Of a stretch of DNA of 64,000 bases, positions 34,318 through 44,400 are shown piece by piece; position 1 is the stretch's first letter, and every line of letters starts with the position of its first letter. This stretch comes from CAZAMB01 sp964486335 (GTDB lineage Bacteria > Planctomycetota > Phycisphaerae > UBA1845): positions 62,001 through 126,000 of the forward strand of contig CAZAMB010000009.1 in the NCBI GenBank assembly GCA_964486335.1, in the 5' to 3' direction. Made by a program: the position numbers and the translations under genes. A model generated the notes under the pieces. It ran no database searches and was not told the DNA's origin. It saw only the letters and a list, made by a program, of their open reading frames with translations.

Positions 34318-35754
34318 CTACTTTCCGATGCAGAAGTTGGCGAAAACAGTCGCAAGCAGGTCCTCGGTCGTCACGTTGCCGGTCAGAAGTCCGAGCCGAT
34401 CCAAGGCCTCGCGTACCTCAAAGGCTACGAGTTCGGCGCGATCGCTCGTTTCGTTTGCTGATTCGGCGAGTGCGGCCGCCCGGGCAAGGAAACTCATGGC
34501 TTCCCGTACTGCCTCGAATTGATGTTCGCTCAACGCGAAGGCCTCACCGCTGACGGTCGTGTCATGCGGATCAAGTTCCCGTGCGAACGCGTCGCGGAGT
34601 TCCTCGATTCCATCGCCGCAAAGCGCGCTTACCGGATAGACCGAATGGCGGGTCGCAGCTCGCAACCGACCTATGGCTCGTTCGAGCCGATCGGGACTCA
34701 GCAAGTCGCATTTGTTGGCGGCGATGATGATCGCCGGTGAACTGCCCGACGGAATCAAGCGGAGCAGCGACCTGGCGGCTTGAGCAGCATCGTCTTTTTC
34801 GTCGGATCCTTCGGAAGTAGCCGTCGTTGAGGCAAGGTCCACGACGACACAAACCAAATCCACCTGCTCGGCGGTCACGATGGTCATCGTGCGCGCCCGG
34901 GCAAGCAAATCATCATCCGATTCGTCGACTCCAGCGGCATCGAGAAGGATGGCCTCTCCCTGCCCACAACGAATCGGCACGGAGAGGACGTCTCGTGTCG
35001 TACCTGCAACGGCGGCGCAAATCGATCGACTCGTTCCGCTCATTTGGTTTATCAGAGTACTCTTTCCGGCGTTTGGCGGTCCAAGGAGAAGGATGTGCGG
35101 CAAAACGCTTAGTCGCTCGGCGGACCTCGCATTGGCGACGAGCGCATGCAGGGCAGATTCCATCGAGTTTAGCCGAAAGCGAAGTTCACTGGGTGAGATG
35201 AACTCAATCGGTTCTTCAGCAAAGTCAATGTCGGCTTCCACGAGCGCAAGCAACTCGATAAGGTCTTGGCGGACTTCACCGATCTTTTTTGCCAAAGAGC
35301 CATCCATGATGCGGCGTGCTGCCCGCAGTTGGGTATCGGTTCGGGCGCGCACGAGTCGTGCAACGGCCTCCGCCGAAACAAGGTCCAGGTTTCCGTTGAA
35401 GAAAGCGCGTGCGGTAAACTCTCCGGGTCGAGCCGGGCAAGCCCCCAGAGCAAGCGCCGCGACATATACGGTTTCCAGGGCGGCGGGAGAACCGATCGTG
35501 CATACTTCGACCATGTCCTGTCGAGTGTAGCTCCGCGGAGAATGAAAGATGTTCACTCGAACCGGTAGCGTAAAGTCGTCCATGCGAAGCTCACCCGAAA
35601 TGATGGAGGACCCAGCGTGACCTCGCAACGGGATTCCATCCCGCGAGACGACCAATGCTTCGGCCATTCGCAGGGAATCCGGTCCGGAAAGGCGAACGAT
35701 TCCGACCGCGCCAAAGCCGGCGGCGGACGATACGGCCACGATGGTGGTGTCCAT
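34318..35754 (-). CDS. mnmE: tRNA modification GTPase MnmE
   Basis: 478 residues. The N-terminal tetrahydrofolate-binding domain starts MDTTIVAVSSAAGFGAVGIVRLSG. The helical domain is split by a G domain with P-loop GPPNAGKST, switch region AVAGTTRDVLSVP, DAAGVDES and NKCD, and the chain ends with FCIGK, the diagnostic C-terminus with the catalytic Cys. With MnmG it installs the carboxymethylaminomethyl group at U34 of several tRNAs. mnmG is not in the window. ATG 35754 gives the usual N-terminus; ATG 35766 is also possible. Confidence 0.96.
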   Translation of the reverse strand: MDTTIVAVSSAAGFGAVGIVRLSGPDSLRMAEALVVSRDGIPLRGHAGSSIISGELRMDDFTLPVRVNIFHSPRSYTRQDMVEVCTIGSPAALETVYVAALALGACPARPGEFTARAFFNGNLDLVSAEAVARLVRARTDTQLRAARRIMDGSLAKKIGEVRQDLIELLALVEADIDFAEEPIEFISPSELRFRLNSMESALHALVANARSAERLSVLPHILLLGPPNAGKSTLINQMSGTSRSICAAVAGTTRDVLSVPIRCGQGEAILLDAAGVDESDDDLLARARTMTIVTAEQVDLVCVVVDLASTTATSEGSDEKDDAAQAARSLLRLIPSGSSPAIIIAANKCDLLSPDRLERAIGRLRAATRHSVYPVSALCGDGIEELRDAFARELDPHDTTVSGEAFALSEHQFEAVREAMSFLARAAALAESANETSDRAELVAFEVREALDRLGLLTGNVTTEDLLATVFANFCIGK

Positions 35755-35915
35755 GCGGTCGAGCATGACAAAGTCGCCGGATACAAGTCGGGAACGCGGA
35801 AGACCTACCCGATCGGCACGGGGCAAACCATAAAATCCGCGAGTTGTCCTGCGTTCCGGGGCCGCGCAGGCCGAAGCGATCGGCTTGCTACGTACTATTC
35901 CTACCGCGTTCGAAC

Positions 35916-36689
35916 TCAGGGTGTCTTGCCCGGCAATGCGGGCTTGTCGTCGAGCGAGGTCAGGTCGCGAATTTCGGCGTCCGGCGGCGGTTTGAGCACG
36001 AAGCGCGCGGCGTCGATCGGCTCATTGAGTTTGATGTCCAACAATCGGTGTGAAAACGTTTCCTTCCCATCCTTGTTAAACGTTGCAACCCTGACGTTGA
36101 TTCCCAGGTCCTTTCGGAACCACGCGACGGTTCGGTGGATCGGATCTGCATCCTCCGGTTGTTGCCGGGGAATGATCTCAAAGACACAGCAATCGTCGCC
36201 GTCAAGTTTCTCGTCGGCTAGGCGTTTCACATTACTGGAGGCTTCCACCTGTTTCATCATGCTGCGCAGATCGCCGTCAATCGAGGAGTCGCGACGTTGC
36301 TTGATGAATAGCTTCTGGCCGAGTTGTTCACCCAGCGTGTAGAACAGCTCACCATCGGAAACAAGCGTGGACGTCTGAGTGACCTTGGTTTCCTTACCGC
36401 CGTGCCGCTGGGTGGTCGTTCCTTCAATCTCCATTCGATATAGGATGAGGTCGCCTTTTCGTTTCCATACGACGGAGCCGGTAGTTTCGGACTTCATATA
36501 ATCGCCGCCCGACAAAGGCAGATCATTCGTCTCTCTCAGGCGGGCGGTATAGGATTGAAGTTTCGCAAACGCCTCTTGAAGCTGCTTTTCCGCTTCTTCC
36601 AGCGTTTGAGCCGAAGTGCGGGGCAAAGTCGCCAGACCCCAAGACAACCCGGCCAGAATCAATGCGACTCGAATGATGCGATGAAACAT
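35916..36689 (-). CDS. LolA/outer-membrane lipoprotein-sorting-like exported protein, paralogue A
   Basis: 257 residues. Signal peptide (1-27, ending SAQ), then a beta-rich half-barrel like LolA/DUF2092 proteins: LQSYTARLRETND, KSETTGSVVWKRKGDLILYRMEIEG, DGELFYTLGEQLGQ, DEKLDGDDCCVFEI, WFRKDLGINVRVATFNKDGKETFSHRLLDIKLNEPIDAARFVLKPP (several strands). LolA-fold proteins bind lipid-like ligands in the periplasm, but the specific role here is unknown. ATG 36689 starts the signal peptide. It is clearly a diverged duplicate of the next gene, separated by a long hairpin. Confidence 0.78.
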   Translation of the reverse strand: MFHRIIRVALILAGLSWGLATLPRTSAQTLEEAEKQLQEAFAKLQSYTARLRETNDLPLSGGDYMKSETTGSVVWKRKGDLILYRMEIEGTTTQRHGGKETKVTQTSTLVSDGELFYTLGEQLGQKLFIKQRRDSSIDGDLRSMMKQVEASSNVKRLADEKLDGDDCCVFEIIPRQQPEDADPIHRTVAWFRKDLGINVRVATFNKDGKETFSHRLLDIKLNEPIDAARFVLKPPPDAEIRDLTSLDDKPALPGKTP

Positions 36690-36746
36690 GGCAAGATTCC
36701 GATGCAGTGCCACGAGGCGACATGACCTTCCATTGTTCTTTGATGG

Positions 36747-36790
36747 CCTTTCACCGCGGATTGGTCGATCACTCAACCCGCGGTGAAAGG
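36747..36790 (-). terminator. Long perfect stem-loop between the two LolA-like paralogues
   Basis: CCTTTCACCGCGG (36747-36759) and CCGCGGTGAAAGG (36778-36790) form a perfect 13-bp stem with an 18-base loop. It lies just after the upstream paralogue. There is no T-tract, so it may be a processing, attenuation or factor-assisted termination structure rather than a simple intrinsic terminator. Confidence 0.6.
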
Positions 36791-36825
36791 ACTGCAAATC
36801 AACCTGCATTTCGAAGACTCAGCAA

Positions 36826-37551
36826 CTACTGATTGGTCATGTCCATGACCTGAACGCCTTCGGGCGCCTTGAACACAAACCTGGCGGCGTCGATCTCGCT
36901 GTTCAACTTGAAGTCCGTCGACGTGTTCGTGAAGATTTCCTTCCCGTCCTTGTCGAAGCCGACCGTCTTGACATTGATCCCCACGTCCTTTCGGAAATAC
37001 ATGACCGTCTTGGACATGGTGGCGGCCTCCGCCGGATCCTTCGGTGTCGCTTCGAGGACAAAGCAGGACTCGCCATCGACCTTTTCATCGGCAAGGACCT
37101 TGACGTTGTTTCTCGCGAGCAGGTCTTCAAAAACTTTTTTCGGTTCCCCGCCCATGGAGCCATCGGGCTTCTGTTTCATGGCCATCGTCTGTCCCATTTG
37201 CGTGGAGAGCGTGTACACCATGTCGCCGTCACAGATGATGGTGGCGCTCGCCTCCATCTTGTTTTCCTGGCCGCCGAAGTTCTGCACCGAGTTCCCCTTC
37301 ATCTCGCTGCGGAATAGGTACTTCTCGCCCTTGCGTGACCATTCGACGGTCCCGGTGTAGTCTGACGACATCTTGTTCCCGCCGCCCATGTCCATGTTCT
37401 GGACCGTCTTCATCTTGCACGAATAAGACTTCATTTTGGCGTGGGCTTCGACCAGCTTCTTTTGTACGTCGTCTACGGACTCACTTCGCGCGACGTTCAT
37501 TGCCGCGAACACGACCACGCCCATCCCGATCCAACCGGTGCGACGCACCAT
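36826..37551 (-). CDS. LolA/outer-membrane lipoprotein-sorting-like exported protein, paralogue B
   Basis: 241 residues. Signal peptide (1-23), then the same strand pattern as paralogue A: MKSYSCKMKTVQNMD, YTGTVEWSRKGEKYLFRSEMKG, CDGDMVYTLSTQMGQTMAMKQ, DEKVDGESCFVLEATP, YFRKDVGINVKTVGFDKDGKE, DAARFVFKAPEGVQ. It is Met-rich (MDMGGGNKM). Strong GAAGGAG RBS before ATG 37551. Probably a periplasmic LolA-fold carrier or sensor. The shared end DAARFV(F/L)K confirms duplication. Confidence 0.8.
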   Translation of the reverse strand: MVRRTGWIGMGVVVFAAMNVARSESVDDVQKKLVEAHAKMKSYSCKMKTVQNMDMGGGNKMSSDYTGTVEWSRKGEKYLFRSEMKGNSVQNFGGQENKMEASATIICDGDMVYTLSTQMGQTMAMKQKPDGSMGGEPKKVFEDLLARNNVKVLADEKVDGESCFVLEATPKDPAEAATMSKTVMYFRKDVGINVKTVGFDKDGKEIFTNTSTDFKLNSEIDAARFVFKAPEGVQVMDMTNQ

Positions 37552-37725
37552 AGTTTGCTCCTTCGCTTGACTTCAAAGTTCAGTTCCGCCCGAGTCCAAT
37601 CCCGGCGCGAACGACCATTGTAGCACCGCATCCAAAAGCCCGCGAGCGGGCCGATTCAAGATCGGGACTGCCGGTCCAGCCGTGCAAACTCCCACGAGCC
37701 CATGGGGATTCCTCGGCACCGAATC

Positions 37726-38622
37726 TTACTCTTTGGCCCTGGTCAGGCTTCGGTGGAGAGTTTCCAGCCAACGGTCGGTTTTGATGAACCCCTCACCCCA
37801 TGATTTCCATGCTTCGGGCACGCCGCCCGCCTTGATTTCTTGCAGACCTTTTCCCGCCGCGATTCCTTTTCGCACAAGTTCTGAGGTTTCAACAAGCATG
37901 CGATGATAGGTCTTTAGATCGTCGATCGACGACAGGGGACCATGTCCGGGAATGAACTTCGCGCCTGGCTGGGCGTTGTCGATCACTCTGGCAATGTTCC
38001 GAATCAGACCTTCCACGTCGCCACCGTGGTCGAGGTCGACAAACGGGAACATTTCCATGAACAGATGATCGCCCATGTGTACTACGTTGGACTTCGTGAA
38101 AATGACGATGGAGTCGCCGTCGGTATGACCGTGCGGAAGGTGCAATACGCGGATCTCCTCGCCGTTGAAGTGAAGGCTGAGCGAGTCGTCAAACGTGATG
38201 ACGGGCAGAGCGACCTTGGGCAGCGGGTCGATCGTACGACCGAAAAGCTCCTGCTTCACGGCAAGACGGTGACGCACGTTGGTGTGCGCGATGATCGTTC
38301 CGTCTCGCCCGAAGGCTTCGTTGCCCCCGGTGTGATCGCCATGCCAATGCGTATTCAGGATGAACCTTGGCTTGTCTCCGCCGAGCTTGCGAAGCGCTTC
38401 ACGGATTTTGTCGGCCAGAGGCGCGAACTGGTCGTCGACGATCAGGATTCCGTCTTCGCCGACGGAAACACCGATGTTGCCGCCGCTACCTTCCAGCATA
38501 TGGACGCTGCCCGCGACATGGGTTGCCTTAATTTCAACGTTGGAAAAATCCTGTTGGGCGAACGTCAGCCCAATAAGCAGGAACGCAAACGCCAAGGCCG
38601 ACCGCACGATATTGTGTTTCAT
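37726..38622 (-). CDS. Exported metallo-beta-lactamase-fold hydrolase
   Basis: 298 residues. A signal peptide (about 1-22) is followed by an MBL-fold domain with the zinc motif THWHGDHTGG, HLPHGHTDGDS (third His and flanking), GDHLFMEMFPFVD (bridging Asp region) and PGHGP (final His). Such exported enzymes hydrolyse lactones, phosphate esters or beta-lactams; the substrate cannot be told. It resembles quinoprotein-relay or B3-like hydrolases more than classical beta-lactamases. GGAG six bases before ATG 38622 sets the start. It lies about 100 bases after the DUF1445 gene on the same strand, and a functional link is not evident. Confidence 0.9.
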   Translation of the reverse strand: MKHNIVRSALAFAFLLIGLTFAQQDFSNVEIKATHVAGSVHMLEGSGGNIGVSVGEDGILIVDDQFAPLADKIREALRKLGGDKPRFILNTHWHGDHTGGNEAFGRDGTIIAHTNVRHRLAVKQELFGRTIDPLPKVALPVITFDDSLSLHFNGEEIRVLHLPHGHTDGDSIVIFTKSNVVHMGDHLFMEMFPFVDLDHGGDVEGLIRNIARVIDNAQPGAKFIPGHGPLSSIDDLKTYHRMLVETSELVRKGIAAGKGLQEIKAGGVPEAWKSWGEGFIKTDRWLETLHRSLTRAKE

Positions 38623-38719
38623 GAGCGACTCCAACGGACCGCCAAGGGGACCCGACCGAATACCGGCAATGCAAGATACACCTGATCGCAGGCAGAAGAA
38701 ACCGGCGAATCTGGTTTGA

Positions 38720-39541
38720 TCATGTCGGCGAACTTCGCAATTGCGAGTCCGTCAGATCGGTGACCAGCATGTGTCCTGGTTCATGGACGATGGCGATATC
38801 CGGCCTGGCGTTCAGGATCGCCTCCAGCGGCGTTACTCCACACGCCCAGAAAACAGGGATTTCGTTCGGGTGCATTGTGACGGCATCGCCATAATCGGGT
38901 TGCGCAAGGGTTTGGATACCGATGGCACTCGGATCGCCGACGTGAACCGGAGGACCGTGGACCTTCGGAATGCCTTCGGTAATTTGCACGGCGATTTCGG
39001 CCTGTCGTCGGGTCATCGGACGCATCGACACGACCATCGGGCCTCGAAAACGTCCGGCCGGCACGCATTCGATATTCGTTCGATACATGGGAACATTGCG
39101 GTTTTCTTCGATATGTCGCACTGGGACTCCGGCATCCAGCAACGCTGCTTCGAAAGTAAAGGAACACCCGATCAGGAAGGCGACGAGATCCGGAAAGGGC
39201 GGGTCGCGGTCCGGCCAGTAGTGCAGAATGGACTTCGGTTCGTCGGTCAGCACGCCGTCGTGGTAGACCCGGTATCGCGGCAGGTCGGTTCGTACGTCGG
39301 CCAGCGGCGCTGATTTGACCGGTTCGAACTGCCCCGGTTCGGTCACTTCCAGGAGCGGGCATGGCTCGGGGTTTCGTTCGCAAAACCGACGAAAGTCCAC
39401 TGCCCAGGCGGCAGGAAGCACGACGAGGTTTGCCTGGGCATAGCCGTGCGCGACGCCTGCGGTCGGGCCGTCGAACGAGCCGATTCGGCAAAGTTCCCGG
39501 ATCTGACGAGGTGAACAAGTGTTGTATTCATGTCCCATCAT
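38720..39541 (-). CDS. D-glutamate cyclase N-domain family protein (DUF1445, YcsI-like)
   Basis: 273 residues, full length for PF07286 (formerly DUF1445; often labelled putative hydro-lyase). Characteristic motifs: LVVLPAAWAVDFRRFC, FLIGCSFTFEAALLDAGVPVRHIE, VPMYRTNIECVPAGRFRGPMVVSMRPM and HPNEIPVFWACGVTPL. In the animal enzyme DGLUCY this domain is fused to DUF4392 and the protein converts D-glutamate to 5-oxo-D-proline. Here DUF4392 is the first domain of the protein encoded immediately upstream, overlapping by 14 bases, so the two probably act as one split cyclase. No signal peptide; cytoplasmic. Confidence 0.9.
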   Translation of the reverse strand: MMGHEYNTCSPRQIRELCRIGSFDGPTAGVAHGYAQANLVVLPAAWAVDFRRFCERNPEPCPLLEVTEPGQFEPVKSAPLADVRTDLPRYRVYHDGVLTDEPKSILHYWPDRDPPFPDLVAFLIGCSFTFEAALLDAGVPVRHIEENRNVPMYRTNIECVPAGRFRGPMVVSMRPMTRRQAEIAVQITEGIPKVHGPPVHVGDPSAIGIQTLAQPDYGDAVTMHPNEIPVFWACGVTPLEAILNARPDIAIVHEPGHMLVTDLTDSQLRSSPT

Positions 39542-41357
39542 CGTCCCCGCTTCTTGGCCGAGGATTCGTGCTGAATCCGATCGCCATGTTTCCGGGGTCT
39601 GATATTTTCGCGATGATCGCCGACATCGTGGAAATCGAGATACCGTTCAGCCGGGCAACGAGAATCGCGGTCAAAAAACTATCAGGCAATTCAAAGGAGG
39701 CGCAATCGCCGTTCACAACGACATGCTCCGTATCACCATCGATTCTCAGCAGAATGGCGTTTCGCTCAAGCCATAGGCCCCGATCGACGGGCTGAGTTCG
39801 AGAGAAGAAAAGCGTCCTCCCATGGTGCTTTCGGGCAAGGCTTCGCAGTCGAGAATCGTCGAAGGGAAGAATCAAGACGTCGTCGGGACGATGATTCATG
39901 AAGATTCGACTCTTGATTCGAACGTATTCGGCGATGGATCGATGCCGGTCGAGATGGGCTTCATCGATGTTCAACAGCACGGCAATGTGCGGTCGAAAAT
40001 GTACAATCGACTCCAGTTGATAGCTCGATACCGCCAGTGCCACGGGGTCCGTCGAATCTTCCCGCAGCAGGATTGAGGACAACGGCAGTCCCTTGTTGCC
40101 GCCGACGGACAATTCGCGTCCTTCGGCTTGGAACCACCGCCTGATCCATTCCACGCAGGTTCGTTTGCCGACGGTTCCCGTGACGGCGATCAGCCCGTAA
40201 GGGCAAAGCTGAAAGGCGAGTTCCAGTTCGCTGACCACGGGAATGCTTCGTCGGTGCAGTTCGCCGCGGATGGGCGCGTCCGCGCGCACGCCGGGGCTGA
40301 CCACGACGAGATCGCATTGACCGAGAAAGCGAATGGAATGCCCGCCCGTTTCCACGCCGGCCAGAACGAGACCCTCGTTCAATGAAAGCGAGCGATCATC
40401 GGAAACACATACGCGGTGTCCCTGTCGGGAGAGCAGCGTGGCCGCCGCACGACCGGACTGGCCGTACCCCACGATTCCGACGGTGATCGGCTCTCGACGT
40501 TCGAGCGGCGACGGCACGATCAATTGACGAATGCCTTCCAGCATTCGAAGCGTGAAAGACCATTCGAGACCGTCCACGGTCGGTTCACGTCGATGGGAAA
40601 CGCCATCGACGGCGCCTCCAACTGCCACAAGGCGTTCGAGGTCTTTGTAGCATTCATCTGGAGTTGGCAGCAGATTGCGACCGGCAAGAACGGAAAGGGC
40701 ACCGACCAGCCCAAATGCTCCCCAATTCGATACTCCCGCCGCAATGCAGAAATCCGTCGGCACGACACAGGCTATGTCTTTCCCGTGCGGAATGGTCGCC
40801 AGCGTTTCCGCGAAGACGCGACCCATACCGATTTCGTTGCCGCCGTCCCCAATTCCAATCGTTGTGAGGCCGAGACGGCTGGCCTCGATAAAGTGTTTAT
40901 CCAGCGGTGCGGTGGTCGGAGTGATGTCCACGCCGCGCATGTTTCGATAGCGGCCGTCGCGGCTTCGACCCGCTCGTTCAATCGAGACCAGGTGTGTCGG
41001 TCGTGTGCGATCCAAGAACTGTTCATCGCCGACAATCGGGGTGAGTCCGAGTGCTTGAAACAGCGGCGCATTCCAGGGATCGGTGACATAATCGACGTCT
41101 ATGCCAAGATTGTTCAGCGCGTTTCCGAGTGCTTTCGCGCCGGGCGGACCATCGGTCTCGCCGGCAGTGGCGTCCGGAATGTAGAAGCCGCTGACGATCG
41201 CGACGCGACGTGCGAGCCGAAGTGACTGCGCCGCGAGCCGGAGTTGATCGGGAACAACCAATCCGAACACGTTTCGCCCACCGGGGTCAGCGGCGATGAG
41301 ATTCTCCATGGATGTGATGCGAGGATTCATGAGTTGGTCGGAAACTGGAATCGACAT
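39528..41357 (-). CDS. D-glutamate cyclase C-domain (DUF4392) fused to a truncated MurD-like ligase
   Basis: 609 residues from ATG 41357. Residues about 10-280 are DUF4392 (PF14336, the C-domain of D-glutamate cyclase): SGFYIPDATAGETDGPPGA and TIGIGDGGNEIGMG. Residues about 290-590 read as MurD domains 1 and 2: GIVGYGQSGRAAATLLSRQ, VVSPGVRADAP, P-loop GTVGKRT (394-400), VSSYQLESI, DEAHLDRH and the following Lys (482) of the MurD carbamate position. The chain stops where the MurD C-terminal, D-glutamate-binding domain should begin; no HRFE or NDSKAT motifs follow. It overlaps DUF1445 by 14 bases and follows 5-oxoprolinase by 74 bases. The joint function is unknown; D-glutamate/5-oxoproline balance is inferred. 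Confidence 0.88.
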   Translation of the reverse strand: MSIPVSDQLMNPRITSMENLIAADPGGRNVFGLVVPDQLRLAAQSLRLARRVAIVSGFYIPDATAGETDGPPGAKALGNALNNLGIDVDYVTDPWNAPLFQALGLTPIVGDEQFLDRTRPTHLVSIERAGRSRDGRYRNMRGVDITPTTAPLDKHFIEASRLGLTTIGIGDGGNEIGMGRVFAETLATIPHGKDIACVVPTDFCIAAGVSNWGAFGLVGALSVLAGRNLLPTPDECYKDLERLVAVGGAVDGVSHRREPTVDGLEWSFTLRMLEGIRQLIVPSPLERREPITVGIVGYGQSGRAAATLLSRQGHRVCVSDDRSLSLNEGLVLAGVETGGHSIRFLGQCDLVVVSPGVRADAPIRGELHRRSIPVVSELELAFQLCPYGLIAVTGTVGKRTCVEWIRRWFQAEGRELSVGGNKGLPLSSILLREDSTDPVALAVSSYQLESIVHFRPHIAVLLNIDEAHLDRHRSIAEYVRIKSRIFMNHRPDDVLILPFDDSRLRSLARKHHGRTLFFSRTQPVDRGLWLERNAILLRIDGDTEHVVVNGDCASFELPDSFLTAILVARLNGISISTMSAIIAKISDPGNMAIGFSTNPRPRSGDDDGT

Positions 41358-41431
41358 TGAGAGTACGCATGAAGCCGACGCATTGAAATCGCAAGCCGCG
41401 TGTCCATCGGATTGCCTTCCAGGAACATTCC

Positions 41432-44400
41432 TTATTCCCTTTCCCATCCTCCGCCGCCCGGCGTTTCGATGACTAGCCGATCGCCCTTGCCGACAGAAAC
41501 TGCGGCGATGGCGGGCAGCTCTTCCGGTGAAGCGTCGCCTGCTCGAACCAGTTTGTTGCGTCCTGCAAGTCCGGCACCACCACCTCGTACACCATAGGGG
41601 GCGGTCGTGCGACGTTGGCTGATGATCGAAACGTCCAGCGGTTCGAGAAACTCAAACTCTCGCACAACGCCACAACCACCCCGGAACTTTCCCGCTCCGC
41701 CTGATCCTGGCCGAATCGCGAATTGTACCAACCGAACCGGGTATCGAGACTCCAGCACTTCGGGATCGGTAAGACGCGTGTTGGTCATGTGGGTGTGAAT
41801 CGCGTCGGCTCCGTGGAATCCGGGGCCTGCGCCCGCGCCTCCGCAGATTGTTTCGTAATACCCGAAGCGATCGTTACCCATCAGCACGTTGTTCATCGTT
41901 CCCTGGCTCGCGGCCGCGACGCCGAGCGCCCCGAGAATCGTATCGACAACGCGCTGGGAAGTCTCGACATTGCCGCCCGCGACGGCCGGACAGCGCCGCG
42001 GATCGGATTCGTTTCGTGGGTTGAGAAAGCACTCCGGCAAAACGATCTCGATCGGTGCCAACACGCCGGCGTTCAATGGGATGGACTCATTGATGAGACA
42101 CCGAAAACAATAGAGCACGGCGCTGGTCACGATGGAACGATTGGCGCTCAGATTACCGCGTTGCACGGGGCTTGTACCGGAAAAGTCCAGCCTGGCCGTG
42201 TCGCCGCCTACCGCCAGGGTCAGCCGAATCAAAGTGCCGTCATCAAGCCGATCCTCGAAAACCCTTATTCCGTTGCCAAGCAGCCGAATCGCGTCGCGCA
42301 TTTTCGCTTCGGCCGCGTCCTGAATATGACGCATGTATGCATGCACCACTCCAATCCCGTGGCTTGCCGCCAATTCCGTCAACCGTAGCACGCCGGTTTG
42401 ATTGGCCGCGATCTGTGCCGCGATGTCGACGAGATTCTCGTCCGGGCAGCGTGAAGGGTAGGGGGGGGCCTCCAACAGGGCACGCAACTCGTTGGCGCGA
42501 ATCGCTCCGTTCCGCGTCCATTGAAAGTGGCGAATCAGCACTCCTTCGTCGGCGAGGCAAGTGGAATCAGGCGGCATCGAACCGGGGCGCTTGCCGCCGA
42601 TTTCCGCGTGGTGGGCTCGGCTTGCGACCACAAACCGAAGCTCCCTGCCGGTTGAATCGTGGACCGGAGTGATGACTGTGACGTCGTTAAGGTGTGAACC
42701 GCCGCGAAACGGGTCATTGGTAATGTACACATCGCCCGGCACGAGGCGACCCACGTCTTCCATCAGGTATTTCACGCAATCGCTCATCCCGCCAAGGTGC
42801 ACGGGAATGTGCGGCGCGTTGACCACGAGCTCGCCTGACGGCGTGAAGATTGCACAAGAGAAATCCAAACGCTCCTTAACGTTTGTCGAAACGGCGGTTC
42901 GTTGGAGGGTCGCACCCATTTGCTCGGCAATCGCCGCGAATTGATTGTTAAAGACCTCGAGTCGGATCGGGTCGACTTCGACGGTCGAGTCCTCGTGCGG
43001 ACGGCGCGAACTCGCCGCGTCACGAAGGATGATCGCCCCATCCGCGGCGGCTTCGGCCCGCCAGCCCGACTCGACCACGACGGTGCTGGTTTCCGCAACG
43101 ATCAAGGCCGGACCGTCGACGGATGTTCCAAGGGCGAATTCGTGGAACTCGTGCAGCGGGACTCGGCACGGCTTGCCTTCGACCACCATCATGTGCGTAC
43201 CGGAAAGTTTGCTATGCTCGCCCACAGGCGGCTTCGGGGTTTTCGATGCCTCGCACGGCGATCGAACGCCACAATCGGTCACTGCGGGCTGATTTCCCTT
43301 GGTGCCCATTTCCAGCCGAAGTACGCGGATTTCCAAGGCACGGCCTGCATGGTCGAACCCGTACAATTGTCGATGTTGATTCTCGAAAGCCGCCTTGCAC
43401 AACGCGCTCGTTCCAGCGCCGACGGTCAGCAATGTCGATTGACCGGCATAACAAAGGTCCATAGTTTTCCTTGCCGGTGCGATGTCGGACAGAGCGACGC
43501 CGTCCTTCAATAAGAGCTGCTGCGTGTCCGCGGCCATCGAATCCCAATGGTCAACAATCTCTTTCAGTGACTCGTCGTTCAGAGGCAGATGGACGCTTCT
43601 CTCCGCAATTCGCTTGTCTTCGGCAACGCCAATGCCAAAGGCGCTCAGCACGCCGGCCAGCGGACTGCACAACACGCTGGACACGCCAAGCATGCGCCCG
43701 AGCGCGCAGGCATGCTGGCCGGCCGCCCCGCCGAAACTCGTCAAAACATAGTCTCGCGGGTCATAGCCCTTGGCAATGGATATCTTTCGAATCGCGGCCG
43801 CCATTTTCTCGTTGGCAATTCGGACAAATCCCTCCGCCAGTTGATCGGGTGTTAGAGATGATCCTGTGGCCGCATTGACTTCGCGGCATAACAAGCCCGT
43901 TCGCTGTTCGACGACGTCGCGATCCAGCGCGAAGGGGAAATGACTTTCCACGATTCGCCCGCGCAACAAGTTCATGTCGGTTACCGTGAGCGGACCGCCG
44001 CGACCGTAACAGGCTGGTCCGGGGTCCGATCCGGCGCTGTGCGGGCCGACCGTCATCATCCGCCCATCAAACGCGCAGATGCTGCCGCCGCCCGCGGCCA
44101 CGGTTTCGATGGCGAGCATCGGCGTCATGATCCGAACGCCCGCCTTAACGGTCTCGTGCTGGTATTCGAGCTCCTTCGGCAGCGCATCGATCCGGCAAAC
44201 GTCCGTACTCGTTCCACCCATGTCGAAGCCGATCGCTCGATCGAAACCGGCCGCCCGACTGAAATGAGCGCAGCCCACGACGCCGCCGGCCGGTCCGCTG
44301 AGAATCGTGTCTTTTCCGCCGACCGTTGATCCGTCGATCAATCCGCCGCTGCTGGTCATCAGCCGAATTCGCGCATCCGGCATCGAATGCCGAAGCGCGT

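Noticed and set aside
36747..36790. Simple rho-independent terminator
   Set aside because: The stem is perfect, but the following bases lack a T-tract in the minus-strand transcript, so another role is possible; it is listed with reduced confidence.
43471..43878. Plus-strand ORF opposite 5-oxoprolinase
   Set aside because: Antisense shadow, Arg/Ser/Pro-rich; the minus strand encodes conserved hydantoinase motifs.
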